From: DASQUK01 sp035641315
GTDB taxonomy: Bacteria > Actinomycetota > Acidimicrobiia > Acidimicrobiales > VFJN01
Assembly: GCA_035641315.1 (NCBI GenBank)
Contig: DASQUK010000214.1
Coordinates: 1 to 64,000, forward strand
Length of the DNA stretch: 64,000 nt
Direction: 5' to 3'
Of the stretch, positions 6,360 through 15,347 are shown piece by piece. Position 1 is the first letter of the stretch. The number at the start of each line of letters is the position of its first letter. The position numbers and the translations under genes are program-made. The notes beneath the pieces are model-generated. The model made no database searches and was not told where the DNA came from. It saw only the letters and a list, made by a program, of their open reading frames with translations.

Positions 6360-8063
6360 ATGACCGCGCAGCCGCATGAGCCCGTGACCCGGCGCCGTCG
6401 TGGGGGTGGTGGGTCGGCTCTGGTGGGGGCCGGGATCCTCCTGTCGAGGGTGACGGGGTTGGTGCGCGAGCGAGCTGTCGGCCACTTCTTCGGGACGGGG
6501 TACGCCGCTGACGCGTTCACCGCCGCGCATCGGATCCCCAACGTGCTGCAGAGCCTGCTCGGCGAGGGTGTGCTCTCGGCGTCGATCATCCCGACCTATA
6601 GCCGGCTGTTGGCGGAGGGTCGAGAAGGTGACGCGGGCCGTGTCGCTGGCGCGGTCGCGGGACTGCTGGCTGCCCTTGTGGGCAGCCTGGTTCTGCTGAT
6701 GGTTGCCTTCGCGCGTCCGGTGACTGCAGTCCTGGCCCCCGGCCTGGGTGAGGACACGTTCGAGCTCACGGTGACGCTGATGCGGATCATCACGCCGGCG
6801 ATCGGGATGCTCGTGCTGTCGGCGTGGTGCCTCGGCGTCCTCAACAGCCACAGGAAGTTCTTCCTCTCCTACGTCGCGCCCGCCCTGATGAATGTGGCCC
6901 AAGTGGTGGTGCTCGTCGCCGCCGCGTCGGTCGTCGTCGGCGACCTGAGCGGGGATGTGGGCACAGCGGCGCAGTCGTCGCTGGTTGTGTGGCTGGCGTG
7001 GGGCACGGTGATCGGCGGGGTCATGCAATTCGCCGTGCAGGTTCCAACGGTGCTGCGGGTTGCTCCCGGTCTGCGGTTCAGCATGCGCACGGGCGACACC
7101 GGGACTCGGGAGGTCATCAGGTCGTTCGTGCCCATCGTCGCCGGTCGAGGTGTCGTTCATCTCAGCGGCTTCCTCCAGCTCATTCTGGCCAGCTTCCTGG
7201 CGCTCGGTGCACTGGCGGCGATGCGGTACGCACAGATGCTGTACGTACTTCCGGTGAGCTTGTTCGGCATGGCCGTCGCTGCCGCCGAGCTCCCCGAGCT
7301 GTCGAGCATCGGTGCGGGCCGAGAGGACGTGCTGCGGGCCCGCGTGGGGTCTGGCCTGGCGCGCATCGTGTTCTTCGTGGCCCCCACGATGGTCGCCTAC
7401 GTCGTCGTCGGCGACTTCCTGGTGGCGGCGTTGTACCAGAGCGGGGAGTTCGATCGGGCCGACGTCGTGCAGGTGTGGATCATCCTCGCGGTGCACGCCC
7501 TCGGGTTGCTGGCCACCACCGGGTCCCGACTGCTGCAGTCCGTCCTGTACGGCTTGGGACGACCCCGCACACCGGCCCGCGTCGCGGTGGTGCGGGTGGC
7601 GGTCTCCCTGGCGCTGGGGCTGGTGCTCATGTTCCAGTTCGACCGCCTGGTGATCGAGCCCGACGGACTCGAACAGGTTGGGGACCTCCCTGCCTTCGCG
7701 CCGTTGCCCGAGCGGTTTCGGGACCCGGCTGGCGTGCAGGGCCAACATCACCTGGGCGGGGTCGGCCTGGCGGTCGCGGCCGCAGCCGCCTCGCTGATCG
7801 AGTACCGGATGTTGCGCTGCGCCGTCCGATCACACGTGGCCGAGGTCACCATGGTCGGTGGCCGACTGCGCCTGACGCTGGTCGCCGCCGCCATCAGTGG
7901 GGTGGCAGGCGTCGCCGTCCGACCCATCGCGGCCGGCTTGGTGCCGATCGCGGCCGGGCTGGTCGTCGTCGCCGTCGTTGGCGTGGTCTATCTCGGTGCC
8001 GCGTGGCGCCTCGGGGTACCCGAAGCCCGGCGGATCGTTCAGTTCGTCTCTCGCCGCCCTTGA
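6360..8063 (+). CDS. murJ: MurJ/MviN lipid II flippase
   Basis: 567 residues with about 14 hydrophobic segments. The N-terminal signature (ILLSRVTGLVRERAVGHFFGTGYAADAFTAAHRIPNVLQSLLGEGVLSASIIPTYSRL) is diagnostic of the MurJ/MviN family of the MOP superfamily. MurJ moves lipid-linked peptidoglycan precursors across the cytoplasmic membrane. It is the usual length for a bare MurJ core, without the extra pseudokinase domain found in some actinobacterial homologues. No clear SD precedes the ATG at 6360. The gene is flanked by a terminator hairpin upstream and a convergent gene downstream, so it is probably monocistronic. Confidence 0.93.
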   Translation: MTAQPHEPVTRRRRGGGGSALVGAGILLSRVTGLVRERAVGHFFGTGYAADAFTAAHRIPNVLQSLLGEGVLSASIIPTYSRLLAEGREGDAGRVAGAVAGLLAALVGSLVLLMVAFARPVTAVLAPGLGEDTFELTVTLMRIITPAIGMLVLSAWCLGVLNSHRKFFLSYVAPALMNVAQVVVLVAAASVVVGDLSGDVGTAAQSSLVVWLAWGTVIGGVMQFAVQVPTVLRVAPGLRFSMRTGDTGTREVIRSFVPIVAGRGVVHLSGFLQLILASFLALGALAAMRYAQMLYVLPVSLFGMAVAAAELPELSSIGAGREDVLRARVGSGLARIVFFVAPTMVAYVVVGDFLVAALYQSGEFDRADVVQVWIILAVHALGLLATTGSRLLQSVLYGLGRPRTPARVAVVRVAVSLALGLVLMFQFDRLVIEPDGLEQVGDLPAFAPLPERFRDPAGVQGQHHLGGVGLAVAAAAASLIEYRMLRCAVRSHVAEVTMVGGRLRLTLVAAAISGVAGVAVRPIAAGLVPIAAGLVVVAVVGVVYLGAAWRLGVPEARRIVQFVSRRP

Positions 8064-8096
8064 CCGGTGCTGACTCCGGACCCTGAGAAGCTGAGC

Positions 8097-8834
8097 TCAA
8101 TTCGGGGCCGCCCGGCGCACGATCGCGATCGGGGTCGACTGGTCGCGCTGGCCCAATGGGTTGTCGGCCATCACCTCAGCCAGCAGCCGTTTGGACATGA
8201 CCGAGCCTGCGACCGCTCGCACCGAGCCCCCGCGGTCGTTCATGTCGACGATGGCCACCGGGTGGCCGAGCTCGGTGGTGAGCTGCTCGGCGATCGCGTG
8301 AGCGATCGGTGGCGACAGGGGCGGCAGCAGCATGTCGCCGTAAGGAGGCCGCATGCCATCCATCGACCGGGCGACGTAGCCGGCGACGACGTAAAAGGCC
8401 CCGTGGATCCCCAGCGGGCGAGTCATGGCCCCGGCGGCGATCGCGGCAAGCACCCGCCACCGGCCGGCGGTATCGATCACTAGCTGCGCCTTCTCGGGAA
8501 TGCTCAATCCCCGCGAGTTGCCCACCGGCCGCACGTGCGCGGCCACGAACCGCGCCAAGCGCCCGGGGCGCACCGTCGCCGCCGGAACCCCCCGCCCGGT
8601 CGTCACCACGACCACCTTCTCAGTGACAGCAAGGAGGTCTCCAGGCCCAAGCCGCCCGACCACGCAGTCCCGAAGAAAGCCGGCCAGGTCAAGCCCTGGA
8701 GCCAGCCACGGCGTGCACACCACCATCCGTTCGAACCGCTCCCCACCGACCGACACCGTCGAGACGAACGTGTCCCCAGGCTCGAGCGGACCAGCAAGCC
8801 GCAGCGGAGACCGCGTCGCGCGCACCGATCTCAC
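8097..8834 (-). CDS. Coenzyme F420-0:L-glutamate ligase-like protein
   Basis: About 245 residues from a GTG at 8834 that has GGAG upstream; the longer frame to 9053 is arginine-rich and unlike protein-coding sequence. The central part (GRLGPGDLLAVTEKVVVVTTGR, then SRGLSIPEKAQLVID) resembles the CofE/FbiB N-terminal family that adds glutamates to coenzyme F420-0. The C-terminal region (GYVARSMDGMRPPYGDMLLPPLSP, then VAIVDMNDRGG) fits an actinobacterial stand-alone variant. The TDTFGR-type motif of classical CofE is not visible, so the exact reaction is uncertain. LLM and PPOX-type genes at 49.5-55 kb suggest the host uses F420. The gene is convergent with murJ. Confidence 0.65.
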   Translation of the reverse strand: MRSVRATRSPLRLAGPLEPGDTFVSTVSVGGERFERMVVCTPWLAPGLDLAGFLRDCVVGRLGPGDLLAVTEKVVVVTTGRGVPAATVRPGRLARFVAAHVRPVGNSRGLSIPEKAQLVIDTAGRWRVLAAIAAGAMTRPLGIHGAFYVVAGYVARSMDGMRPPYGDMLLPPLSPPIAHAIAEQLTTELGHPVAIVDMNDRGGSVRAVAGSVMSKRLLAEVMADNPLGQRDQSTPIAIVRRAAPN

Positions 8835-9312
8835 GAGACTCCGATGTGACCTGTGACCAAGACCCGGCCAACGGTGAAGCGTCGAGAAACGGCGGCGGCA
8901 ACGTGCGGCTGATCGTGCAGACGCGCGCAGCCGCCAGCGCGACTGTTGGCGGCCACTTCCTCGGGCCAAGCCTCGGAGCGCGACCTGCGCATGGCCGTGA
9001 CTCTGCAACCGCCGCATGAGACAACCATGAACCCGCCATGAGAAAGCCCTCACCGGCGCTTCCGAACAGCTCCCGACGCGACACGCGCCGCAACGCGCGA
9101 GTCAGCAGGAAGCCCACCCGCTTCTCTGCCAGATCGACCGCGGCCCAGCCTCATCGAGCATGGGCGTCAACCCCATCCCTGCGCCGGTGGGGTTCAGACG
9201 GCTCGCGTGCGACCCGACCGTTGTCCTGCCGCGCCAGAACCACGGCCTGCTGCTTCCTGTGACGTGTCGGACTGTACCGTCTACCGACCGTGATGCCGTT
9301 GGCGCAGGCTCC
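8835..9312. other. 478-bp stretch with no recognisable gene
   Basis: Several short frames exist on both strands, but none shows a recognisable protein, SD or family motif. The stretch lies next to the decayed relaxase fragment and may be residue of the same lost element. Confidence 0.5.
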
Positions 9313-9913
9313 TCACAGCTCGATGCCCAGACCACGCTCGAGCCCGTGCTCCAGGTGCGGTTGGTTGATTCGCTCGATCATCTGGACTGTTTTCACGGCC
9401 GCGTTCCATTCTTGGTACTGGGTCCCGTCCAGGGGCGGCTGGTGGATGTCCCCCGGCTCGATGCACCAATGTTCGCGGTAGGCCTCGACGCGACCCGCAA
9501 GCCGGGACCAGCGCTCCCGGCCAGCGCCGTCCTCGGGTACGGGCCCGATGAGTTGGACGAGGTGGTCTGGCTGGGTGGAGACGGCGTCGGCGCCGAGCGC
9601 AGCGCGACGGGCGGTCACCTGGGCGGCGAGCTGGTCGCGGTAGACGAAGGTGTCACCGTGTTGCTCGAGCCAGGCCGCGCGTCGATCTGCCATCGCTTCG
9701 AGTTCGCGTTGGCGTTCGTCGAGACCCTGGAGCAGCCGGCGGTCGTCTCGGCAAGACTGGGTCAGGAGGCGGGGCCGGGCGTGCTGCTCGAGACGCTGGG
9801 CGGCGCGCCGCGAGTCGCTGTAGATCGATGGTGGGGTCGGGTGGCCTCTCGCGGGCGATCCACGCGTCGAGGTTGGCCAGCCGTGGCGCGAGCACTGCGA
9901 GTGAACGCCCCAT
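9313..9913 (-). pseudogene. Decayed conjugative relaxase (TraA/TrwC-type) C-terminal fragment
   Basis: The minus strand holds two overlapping frames that together read like the C-terminus of actinobacterial TraA/TrwC relaxases. The upstream frame gives MGRSLAVLAPRLANLDAWI. The downstream frame continues with AAQRLEQHARPRLL, HGDTFVYRDQLAAQVTARR, then LIGPVPEDGAGRERWSRLAGRVEAYREHW. Switching between them needs a frameshift near 9800. All N-terminal relaxase and helicase motifs are missing because the homology stops at the tRNA-Gln gene. Relaxases nick DNA at oriT in conjugative transfer; this copy cannot work. It is read as a scar of an integrated element at the tRNA 3' end. The identification is by recall of the family's C-terminal pattern. 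Confidence 0.55.
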
Positions 9914-9947
9914 GCTTGTGACCTGGGCGTTTCCGCTGCAAGCAATG

Positions 9948-10019
9948 CTCGGGGGGGAGGACTCGAACCCCCAATGACAGGGCCAGAACCTGTTGTGTTG
10001 CCGATTACACCACCCCCGA
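9948..10019 (-). tRNA. tRNA-Gln(CUG)
   Basis: A 72-nt cloverleaf reads on the minus strand. The acceptor stem is TCGGGGG with CCCCCGA and discriminator G. The D arm is around TGGTGTAATCGGCA. The anticodon stem ACAGG/CCTGT encloses loop TTCTGGC, giving anticodon CTG. The T arm has TTCGAGT. CCA is not encoded. The 3' end faces the relaxase fragment. Confidence 0.93.
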
Positions 10020-10063
10020 AAGGCGAAGCGACACCCTATCCGGCTCCGGCCGCGAATCGCACG

Positions 10064-10747
10064 TCAATCCTCGACCTGGGCGTCGAGGTCGACCAGGCGG
10101 CGAAAGCCGATGATGCGCCCGACCGCGACGGCTGCCGTCTCCTCGACGTAGTCGCGCAGCGACCCGCCGTTGCCGGTGGGTGACACCGAGGCATCGAGGC
10201 CGAGCTCGTCGGCGATGGCCTGGACCCGCAGGGCGTGGTAGCCGTCGGTGACGAGCACGACGTCGGTCATGCCCACGTCGCGCAGGATGCGGGCGGACGC
10301 CGCCAGCGACTCCCACGTGTTGGTGCCCTGGACCTCGCGCAGCAGGTCGGCATCGGGGACCCCCGCCGCCAGCAGGTAGTCGGCGCTGGCGGTCGCCTCC
10401 GTGCAGCGGTCCCCCTCCTGCCTGCCGCCCGTGACCACGATGGTGCCCGCGGTGCCTGCTTGGTACAGCTCGAGGGCATGGTCCAACCGCTCCTGCAGGA
10501 CTGGCGACGGCCGACAGTCGTACTGCGCCGCCCCCAGGACCACGATGGCCTCAGCCGAGTGATCACCGTCACGCCGGCTCGCCATCCACACCTGCACGAA
10601 CGTGACCATCACGTAGGCGACGAGCAGCAGGCCGACCAACAGCAGGCCCCGCCAGACGTAGCGCCGGCGGGACCGCGGGCGCCGAGCCGGCGAGTTGCCG
10701 GCGGGCGTCCCCTCGGTCGACTGCCGGACCGTGGACGTCGGCGTCAC
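10064..10747 (-). CDS. YdcF/DUF218-family membrane protein
   Basis: 227 residues from a GTG at 10747 that overlaps the gltX stop codon (GTGA). A basic N-terminus is followed by one membrane helix (YVWRGLLLVGLLLVAYVMVTFVQVWM, about residues 29-54) and a DUF218 domain. Domain motifs are AIVVLGAAQYDCRPSPVLQERLDHAL, IVVTGGRQEG, the acidic E.T.SADYLL segment, and VVLVTDGYHALR. DUF218 proteins such as SanA, ElyC and YdcF act at the envelope; the substrate is not known. Coupling to gltX implies co-transcription but not shared function. Confidence 0.85.
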   Translation of the reverse strand: MTPTSTVRQSTEGTPAGNSPARRPRSRRRYVWRGLLLVGLLLVAYVMVTFVQVWMASRRDGDHSAEAIVVLGAAQYDCRPSPVLQERLDHALELYQAGTAGTIVVTGGRQEGDRCTEATASADYLLAAGVPDADLLREVQGTNTWESLAASARILRDVGMTDVVLVTDGYHALRVQAIADELGLDASVSPTGNGGSLRDYVEETAAVAVGRIIGFRRLVDLDAQVED

Positions 10748-12159
10748 AGCTTCGCCCGCGCCGCCCGCAGCCGCTCGAGCGTGCGCTCGCGCCCCAGCAC
10801 CACCAGCGACTCGTACAGCGGGGGCCCCACCATCCGACCCGTGACCGCCACCCGCACCGAGGTCTGCGCCTTGGACATCTGCACCTGGCCCTCGGAGTTG
10901 ACGAAGCCGGCGGACCGCGCGGCGCCGTGGAGCGCCGCCTCGATGGCGCCGGCCTCCCAGTCGCAGGACGACAGGCCGGCGACGGCGGCGTCGAGCATGG
11001 CCGCGGCCCGCTCCCCCGGCTTGACCACGCCCTTCTGCCACGACGCATCGTCGATCTCGCCCTCGATCGATTCCAGGCGCAGGAAGTCGACCATCGGCTC
11101 GACCTCCGTGAGCAGCCGCACGCGCTCCTGCACCAGCGAGGCGATGGGACGCAGCACCGCCTCGGTGGCGTCGGCGTGGGCGAAGAAGCGGCGAGCCCGC
11201 TCGACGAAGGCGCCGACGTCGAGCGCGCGGATGTACTCGGCGTTGAAGTGCTGCAGCTTGCGGACGTCGAAGAACGCCGGCGACTGGGTCACGTCCGACA
11301 GCCGAAACAGCTCGCTGATCTCGACCAGCGGCCGGATCTCCACCCCGTCGGGCGGCCCCCAGCCCAGCGTCGCCAGGTAGTTGACCATGGCCTCAGGCAG
11401 GTAGCCCCGGTCGCGGAAGTCGGCCACCGACACCGCATCGCGGCGCTTGGACAGCTTCTTGCGCTGCTCGTTGACCAGCACCGGCAGGTGGGCGAACGCC
11501 GGTCGATAGCCCAGGCCCAACGCATCGCCGATGAGGAGGTACTTGGGCGTGCCGTTGACGTGCTCCTCGCCGCGTACCACGTGGGTGATGCCCATGTCGG
11601 CGTCGTCGACGATGTTGGCCAGCAGGAACGTGGGCGTGCCGTTCGACCGCAGGACCACGAAGTCCTCGAGCTTGGCGTTGTCGAAGGTGACCGTGCCACG
11701 CACCAGGTCGTCGAACGTGGTGGATCCGTCGTCAGGGCTGCGGAACCGCAGGGCGGTTGTCGGCCCCCGCTCAAGCCCCCGGTCGCGGCAGAAGCCGTCG
11801 TACCCGGGCGGACCGCCCCGTTCCTTGGCTCGGGCCTGCACCTGGTCGGGCGTGCAGTCGCACCAGTAGGCTCGCCCTCCCGCCAGCAGCTTGTCGGCTG
11901 CGGCAGTGTAGAGGTCGAGGCGCTCGGACTGGTGGACGGGGTCGCCGTCCCACCGCAGCCCCAGCCACTCGATCATCTCGACGATGTTGTCGGTGAGCTC
12001 GGGCCGGTTGCGTTCGACGTCGGTGTCCTCGATGCGCAACAGCATCTGGCCGCCTTCGCGGCGGGCGACGAGCCAGTTGAACAGCGCCGTGCGCGCGCCG
12101 CCCACGTGCAGGTAGCCCGTGGGCGAGGGCGCGAACCGGAGACGGGGGGGCGGCGACAT
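10744..12159 (-). CDS. gltX: Glutamyl-tRNA synthetase
   Basis: 471 residues, normal length for the enzyme that charges tRNA with glutamate. The HIGH-like motif is PSPTGYLHVGG (about residues 11-21) and the KMSKS-like motif is KLSKR (about 235-239). The C-terminal helical anticodon-binding domain is complete. If no separate GlnRS exists in the genome, this enzyme would be non-discriminating and also charge the nearby tRNA-Gln for amidation (established for many actinobacteria, inferred here). The start ATG lies shortly after the PspA-like gene end. Confidence 0.96.
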   Translation of the reverse strand: MSPPPRLRFAPSPTGYLHVGGARTALFNWLVARREGGQMLLRIEDTDVERNRPELTDNIVEMIEWLGLRWDGDPVHQSERLDLYTAAADKLLAGGRAYWCDCTPDQVQARAKERGGPPGYDGFCRDRGLERGPTTALRFRSPDDGSTTFDDLVRGTVTFDNAKLEDFVVLRSNGTPTFLLANIVDDADMGITHVVRGEEHVNGTPKYLLIGDALGLGYRPAFAHLPVLVNEQRKKLSKRRDAVSVADFRDRGYLPEAMVNYLATLGWGPPDGVEIRPLVEISELFRLSDVTQSPAFFDVRKLQHFNAEYIRALDVGAFVERARRFFAHADATEAVLRPIASLVQERVRLLTEVEPMVDFLRLESIEGEIDDASWQKGVVKPGERAAAMLDAAVAGLSSCDWEAGAIEAALHGAARSAGFVNSEGQVQMSKAQTSVRVAVTGRMVGPPLYESLVVLGRERTLERLRAARAKL

Positions 12160-12238
12160 CGGTCGCCTCAGGCTATCCCTCCCCTATGACAGGACCGGAT
12201 GCGGGCAGTCCGCTGCGCCGCGTCGGCGCCCGGGTGGA

Positions 12239-13117
12239 TCAGTAGCCGGGTTGTGTCGGACCGCTCGTCGTGTCCGTGCCGCCGCTCTGCGGAGGCGCCG
12301 ACGGCGTCGACGGCGTCGATGGTGTCGACGAGGTCGACGGACCCGAGGGTGGAGTCGACGTGGACGCCGGCGCCTCGGTGGCTGCCGCGCCCACCGGGGG
12401 AGGCGCACCGAGGCCGAGCTCGGCCCGCAGCTCGTCCAGCGTCGAGCTCGCGCTGGCCAGGTCGACCTCGCGTTCGAGCTCGGCCATGGCGCCTTCCGGC
12501 GTCTCGGCGGTGAGCTCGGTCTTGGCCATGGCCTCGGCCATACGGTCCTGGATCTTGTCCTCGATCTCCTTGAGCGACGGGGCTTCCCCGCCGACCGAGG
12601 CGTTGACGGCGGCCATCGCGTTGTTGACCGACTCCTGCATCTTGGCCTGCTCGAGCTGGCCGAGCATCTCCATGCGCTTCGCGGTGATCTCCTCGAGGCG
12701 CATGGCATTGTCGTGCACGGCCTTCTTGGCCTGCTCCGCCTGCTGGTCGGCGATGGTCAGCTGCTGCTGCATCGAGTCCAGGTTCTTCTGCGAGGCCTGG
12801 AGGCGCATGGCGATCGACTGCGCCGCCTGGTTCCACTTCTCGGCGTCGACGGCGTTGCCGGCCCTCAGGGCGGCGTCGGATTTCAGCAACGCCTGGCGCG
12901 CGAGCTCCTTGGCCTCGCCGACCTCCTTTGCCATCTCTTCGACCTCGTCGGCGACACGGGTGCGGTGCGCGATGACCTTGGCTGCCTCATTGCGGAGGTT
13001 CTGGTCGCTCCTGCGCGCCTCGTTGATCGCGGCCTCGATCTCGATCTTCGGATCCATGGCCTCTTTCGACTTCACGCCGAACCACGTCTTGATGTAGTTC
13101 CACCAACGTCTCAACAC
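12239..13117 (-). CDS. PspA/IM30-family coiled-coil protein
   Basis: 292 residues from a GTG at 13117 with AAAGG upstream. Residues 20-210 are a nearly continuous coiled coil with heptad Leu/Ala/Met pattern, as in PspA/Vipp1/IM30 proteins. The N-terminus (LRRWWNYIKTWFGVKSKEAMDPKIEIEAAI) matches the amphipathic membrane-binding helix followed by helix 1. The last 70 residues are a Ser/Thr/Pro-rich low-complexity tail that ordinary PspA lacks. PspA proteins assemble on stressed membranes and limit proton leak. The gene starts 26 bp after the TPM-domain gene, so the two form an operon. Confidence 0.85.
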   Translation of the reverse strand: MLRRWWNYIKTWFGVKSKEAMDPKIEIEAAINEARRSDQNLRNEAAKVIAHRTRVADEVEEMAKEVGEAKELARQALLKSDAALRAGNAVDAEKWNQAAQSIAMRLQASQKNLDSMQQQLTIADQQAEQAKKAVHDNAMRLEEITAKRMEMLGQLEQAKMQESVNNAMAAVNASVGGEAPSLKEIEDKIQDRMAEAMAKTELTAETPEGAMAELEREVDLASASSTLDELRAELGLGAPPPVGAAATEAPASTSTPPSGPSTSSTPSTPSTPSAPPQSGGTDTTSGPTQPGY

Positions 13118-13143
13118 GGCTCATCCCTTTCCTTGGTTCACGC

Positions 13144-14385
13144 CTAACGGCGACCCATCCCCCGTCCCTGGCTGCGCCCGCTCGGCATCACCACCGAGCC
13201 GCCCCAGCCGGAGCCCCGCCCCGACGACCGCGAACGCGCTCGTGAGGGTGTCGACGGCAACCCACCTATCCAGCTACCGAACATCCCGTCGTCCATGGGT
13301 GGACGGGTCCGGGGTTGCGCCATGCCCCGCTTCGACAACATCGCCATGGCCGCCATCGCGGCTGCTGTGAGCCACGGGCTCATGCCCGGCTCCCGGTAGC
13401 GGGGTTCGGCGCGGGGAGCTCCGAGACCGCCCGGCAGCTCCCCGCCCGCCGACGACGCCGGCGCCGCGGCCACGACCGGCTCCGGGAACAGCTCCTCGGG
13501 CGTGGGCTCGGCCGGCGTCGGCTGGCCATCGATCAGCGCCCGGGCCGTGTCCATCTGCCAACCGGCCTTGACCACCTGGGCGTAGGCCGCCTCGAGCTCA
13601 GGCCGGGTATCGGCCTCCTCCAGCAGCTTCTGCGCCTCGGTGAACAGCTCGGCGCCCTGACTGAAGGCGGTGCGAGCCTCGGCGGGCGTGTCGGGCAGGT
13701 CGGTCTTGTCCGCCAGCTCGAGCAGGTCGTTGGCGACCTTGTCGACGGCGCGGCGCACCTTGGTCTCGGCCGCGCCGATCTTCTCGGCCGACAGCGCGGC
13801 GGCCCGTTCCTTCTGCTTCCGGGAGGCCCGCATCATCACCCACAGCAGCACCACGAGCCCGATGCCGAGGAACAGGAGCAGCCAGCCGAACCCCCCGCCG
13901 CTCCCGCCCTGGTCGGCAGCCACACCACCGCTGTCGGCGCCGAGCGCGTCCGCCGCGGCGCTGGTGGCCGACGCAAGCGATCCGCCCGAGTTGACCCGAT
14001 CGGCTGCCGCCTGCTCGGCAGTGTCGATCTCCTCGGCCGTGTCGAGGTTGGACGACAGCGCCACCTCGTTGGGTGCCCACACCAGCACCCGGCCCTGGCC
14101 GGCGAGGCCTTCACGCACCCGATCGGCGAACTGCCGCCCGTTGTCGAAGTCCTCGATCGGCTCGGCCAGCACGACGACCTTGAAGTAGCCGTCGCGGCTC
14201 TGTAGCCGGGCCACGGTGTTGTCGAGCTGGTCGAGGTCGGAGCTGGACAGGGCCCCCTCCTCGAAAGTGACATCGTTGTCGCGCAGGTCGTCGACGGCGG
14301 GGTCGACCTGCTGCGCCGACGCGGCGGTTGGGCCGAGTCCGACCCATGCCGTGACCGCGACGAACGCAACACCAAGCCGACGCAC
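13144..14385 (-). CDS. TPM-domain (DUF477) membrane protein
   Basis: 413 residues. The start is a GTG at 14385 placed 5 nt after GGAGG; the longer frame to 14772 runs through the neighbouring hydrolase. A signal peptide (VRRLGVAFVAVTAWVGLGPTAASAQQ) leads to a TPM domain at about residues 28-140 (DDLRDNDVTFEEGALSSSDLDQLDNTVARLQSRDGYFKVVVL). A membrane helix follows at about 190-210 (GFGWLLLFLGIGLVVLLWVMM), then a cytoplasmic helical region and a Gly/Ser/Arg-rich tail. TPM proteins are often encoded with PspA in actinobacteria and are linked to membrane integrity. Here the PspA-like gene follows after 26 bp. Confidence 0.85.
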   Translation of the reverse strand: MRRLGVAFVAVTAWVGLGPTAASAQQVDPAVDDLRDNDVTFEEGALSSSDLDQLDNTVARLQSRDGYFKVVVLAEPIEDFDNGRQFADRVREGLAGQGRVLVWAPNEVALSSNLDTAEEIDTAEQAAADRVNSGGSLASATSAAADALGADSGGVAADQGGSGGGFGWLLLFLGIGLVVLLWVMMRASRKQKERAAALSAEKIGAAETKVRRAVDKVANDLLELADKTDLPDTPAEARTAFSQGAELFTEAQKLLEEADTRPELEAAYAQVVKAGWQMDTARALIDGQPTPAEPTPEELFPEPVVAAAPASSAGGELPGGLGAPRAEPRYREPGMSPWLTAAAMAAMAMLSKRGMAQPRTRPPMDDGMFGSWIGGLPSTPSRARSRSSGRGSGWGGSVVMPSGRSQGRGMGRR

Positions 14386-14491
14386 AGTCACCTCCGGGGT
14401 CAGGCGACGACTGCTTGTGGTCGCGAGTCTACGTATCGCGGCGCGAATGGCCAGAGGAAGAGAACCGCCGAAAATGCCGAACGACGCTCCG

Positions 14492-15343
14492 TCAGGAGAC
14501 GGACGAGAGGTGATCGACCAGCAGCTCGTTGAGCCGGTCGGGCACCTGCTCGGCGATCCAGTGGCCCACGCCCTCGAGCACCTCGAACCGGTACGGCCCG
14601 TCGACACATCCGGCCGTGGCCTCCGCCGCCTCGCGACCCAGAGCCACGTCGCCGGTGGCCCACACGTACAGCGTGGGGATGGTGATCGGCCCGAGCCCCT
14701 CGATGTCCGCGGGCGACGCGGCGCGGTACCAGTTGAGCGCCGCCCCGAGCGCCTCGGGCGTGCCGAGGGCATCGAGGTAGGGCTGTTCCCGTCCCTCGGG
14801 CATGCCGCTCCCGGAGAACAGCAGCCGTAGGACGGCGGCGTCGTTCTCCAGCATGCGGTCCTGCGAGTCGGGCTGGCGGAAGAAGGTCATGTAGCCGGAG
14901 CGCTCGGCCTGGTCGCCGCCCAGGTCGCCCCGATACGCGCGGCGCAGCGCTTCGGGATGCGGGGTCGAGAGCACCGTCAGGCTGCGCAGCCGCTCGCGGT
15001 GACGACCGGCCACCTGCCACGCCACCGCCCCGCCCCAGTCTTGGCCGACGAGGTGGAACCGCTCGGCCCCGAGCGCGTCGGCCAGCTCCAGGACGTCGCC
15101 CACCAGCTCGGGCATGGCGTAAGCGGCGACATCGGTCGGGCGGGCGTTCGGCGAGTAGCCGCGCTGGTCGGGAGCGACGGCGCGGTGGCCGGCGGCCGCC
15201 AGCGCCTCGATCTGCTCGCGCCACGACGCCGATGTCTGCGGGAAGCCGTGCAGCAGGAGCACCAGCTCGGCGTCGTCGGGCCCGTCAGCCAGGGCGTCGA
15301 AGGTGTGGGCACCGACGGTGATCTGCGTGGAACGGACGCTCAT
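14492..15343 (-). CDS. Alpha/beta hydrolase, epoxide hydrolase-like
   Basis: About 283 residues. The oxyanion motif HGFPQTSASWREQI, the strand DQRGYSPNARP, and the nucleophile elbow VGQDWGGAVAW are typical of the epoxide hydrolase/haloalkane dehalogenase branch with an aspartate nucleophile. The catalytic histidine is in GVGHWIAEQVPDRLN. An ATG at 15343 has AAGGA at good spacing; an in-frame ATG at 15361 overlaps the previous gene and is less likely. The gene is last in a run with the APH-fold kinase and a 172-residue protein. The substrate is unknown. Confidence 0.85.
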   Translation of the reverse strand: MSVRSTQITVGAHTFDALADGPDDAELVLLLHGFPQTSASWREQIEALAAAGHRAVAPDQRGYSPNARPTDVAAYAMPELVGDVLELADALGAERFHLVGQDWGGAVAWQVAGRHRERLRSLTVLSTPHPEALRRAYRGDLGGDQAERSGYMTFFRQPDSQDRMLENDAAVLRLLFSGSGMPEGREQPYLDALGTPEALGAALNWYRAASPADIEGLGPITIPTLYVWATGDVALGREAAEATAGCVDGPYRFEVLEGVGHWIAEQVPDRLNELLVDHLSSVS

Positions 15344-15347
15344 GGGC

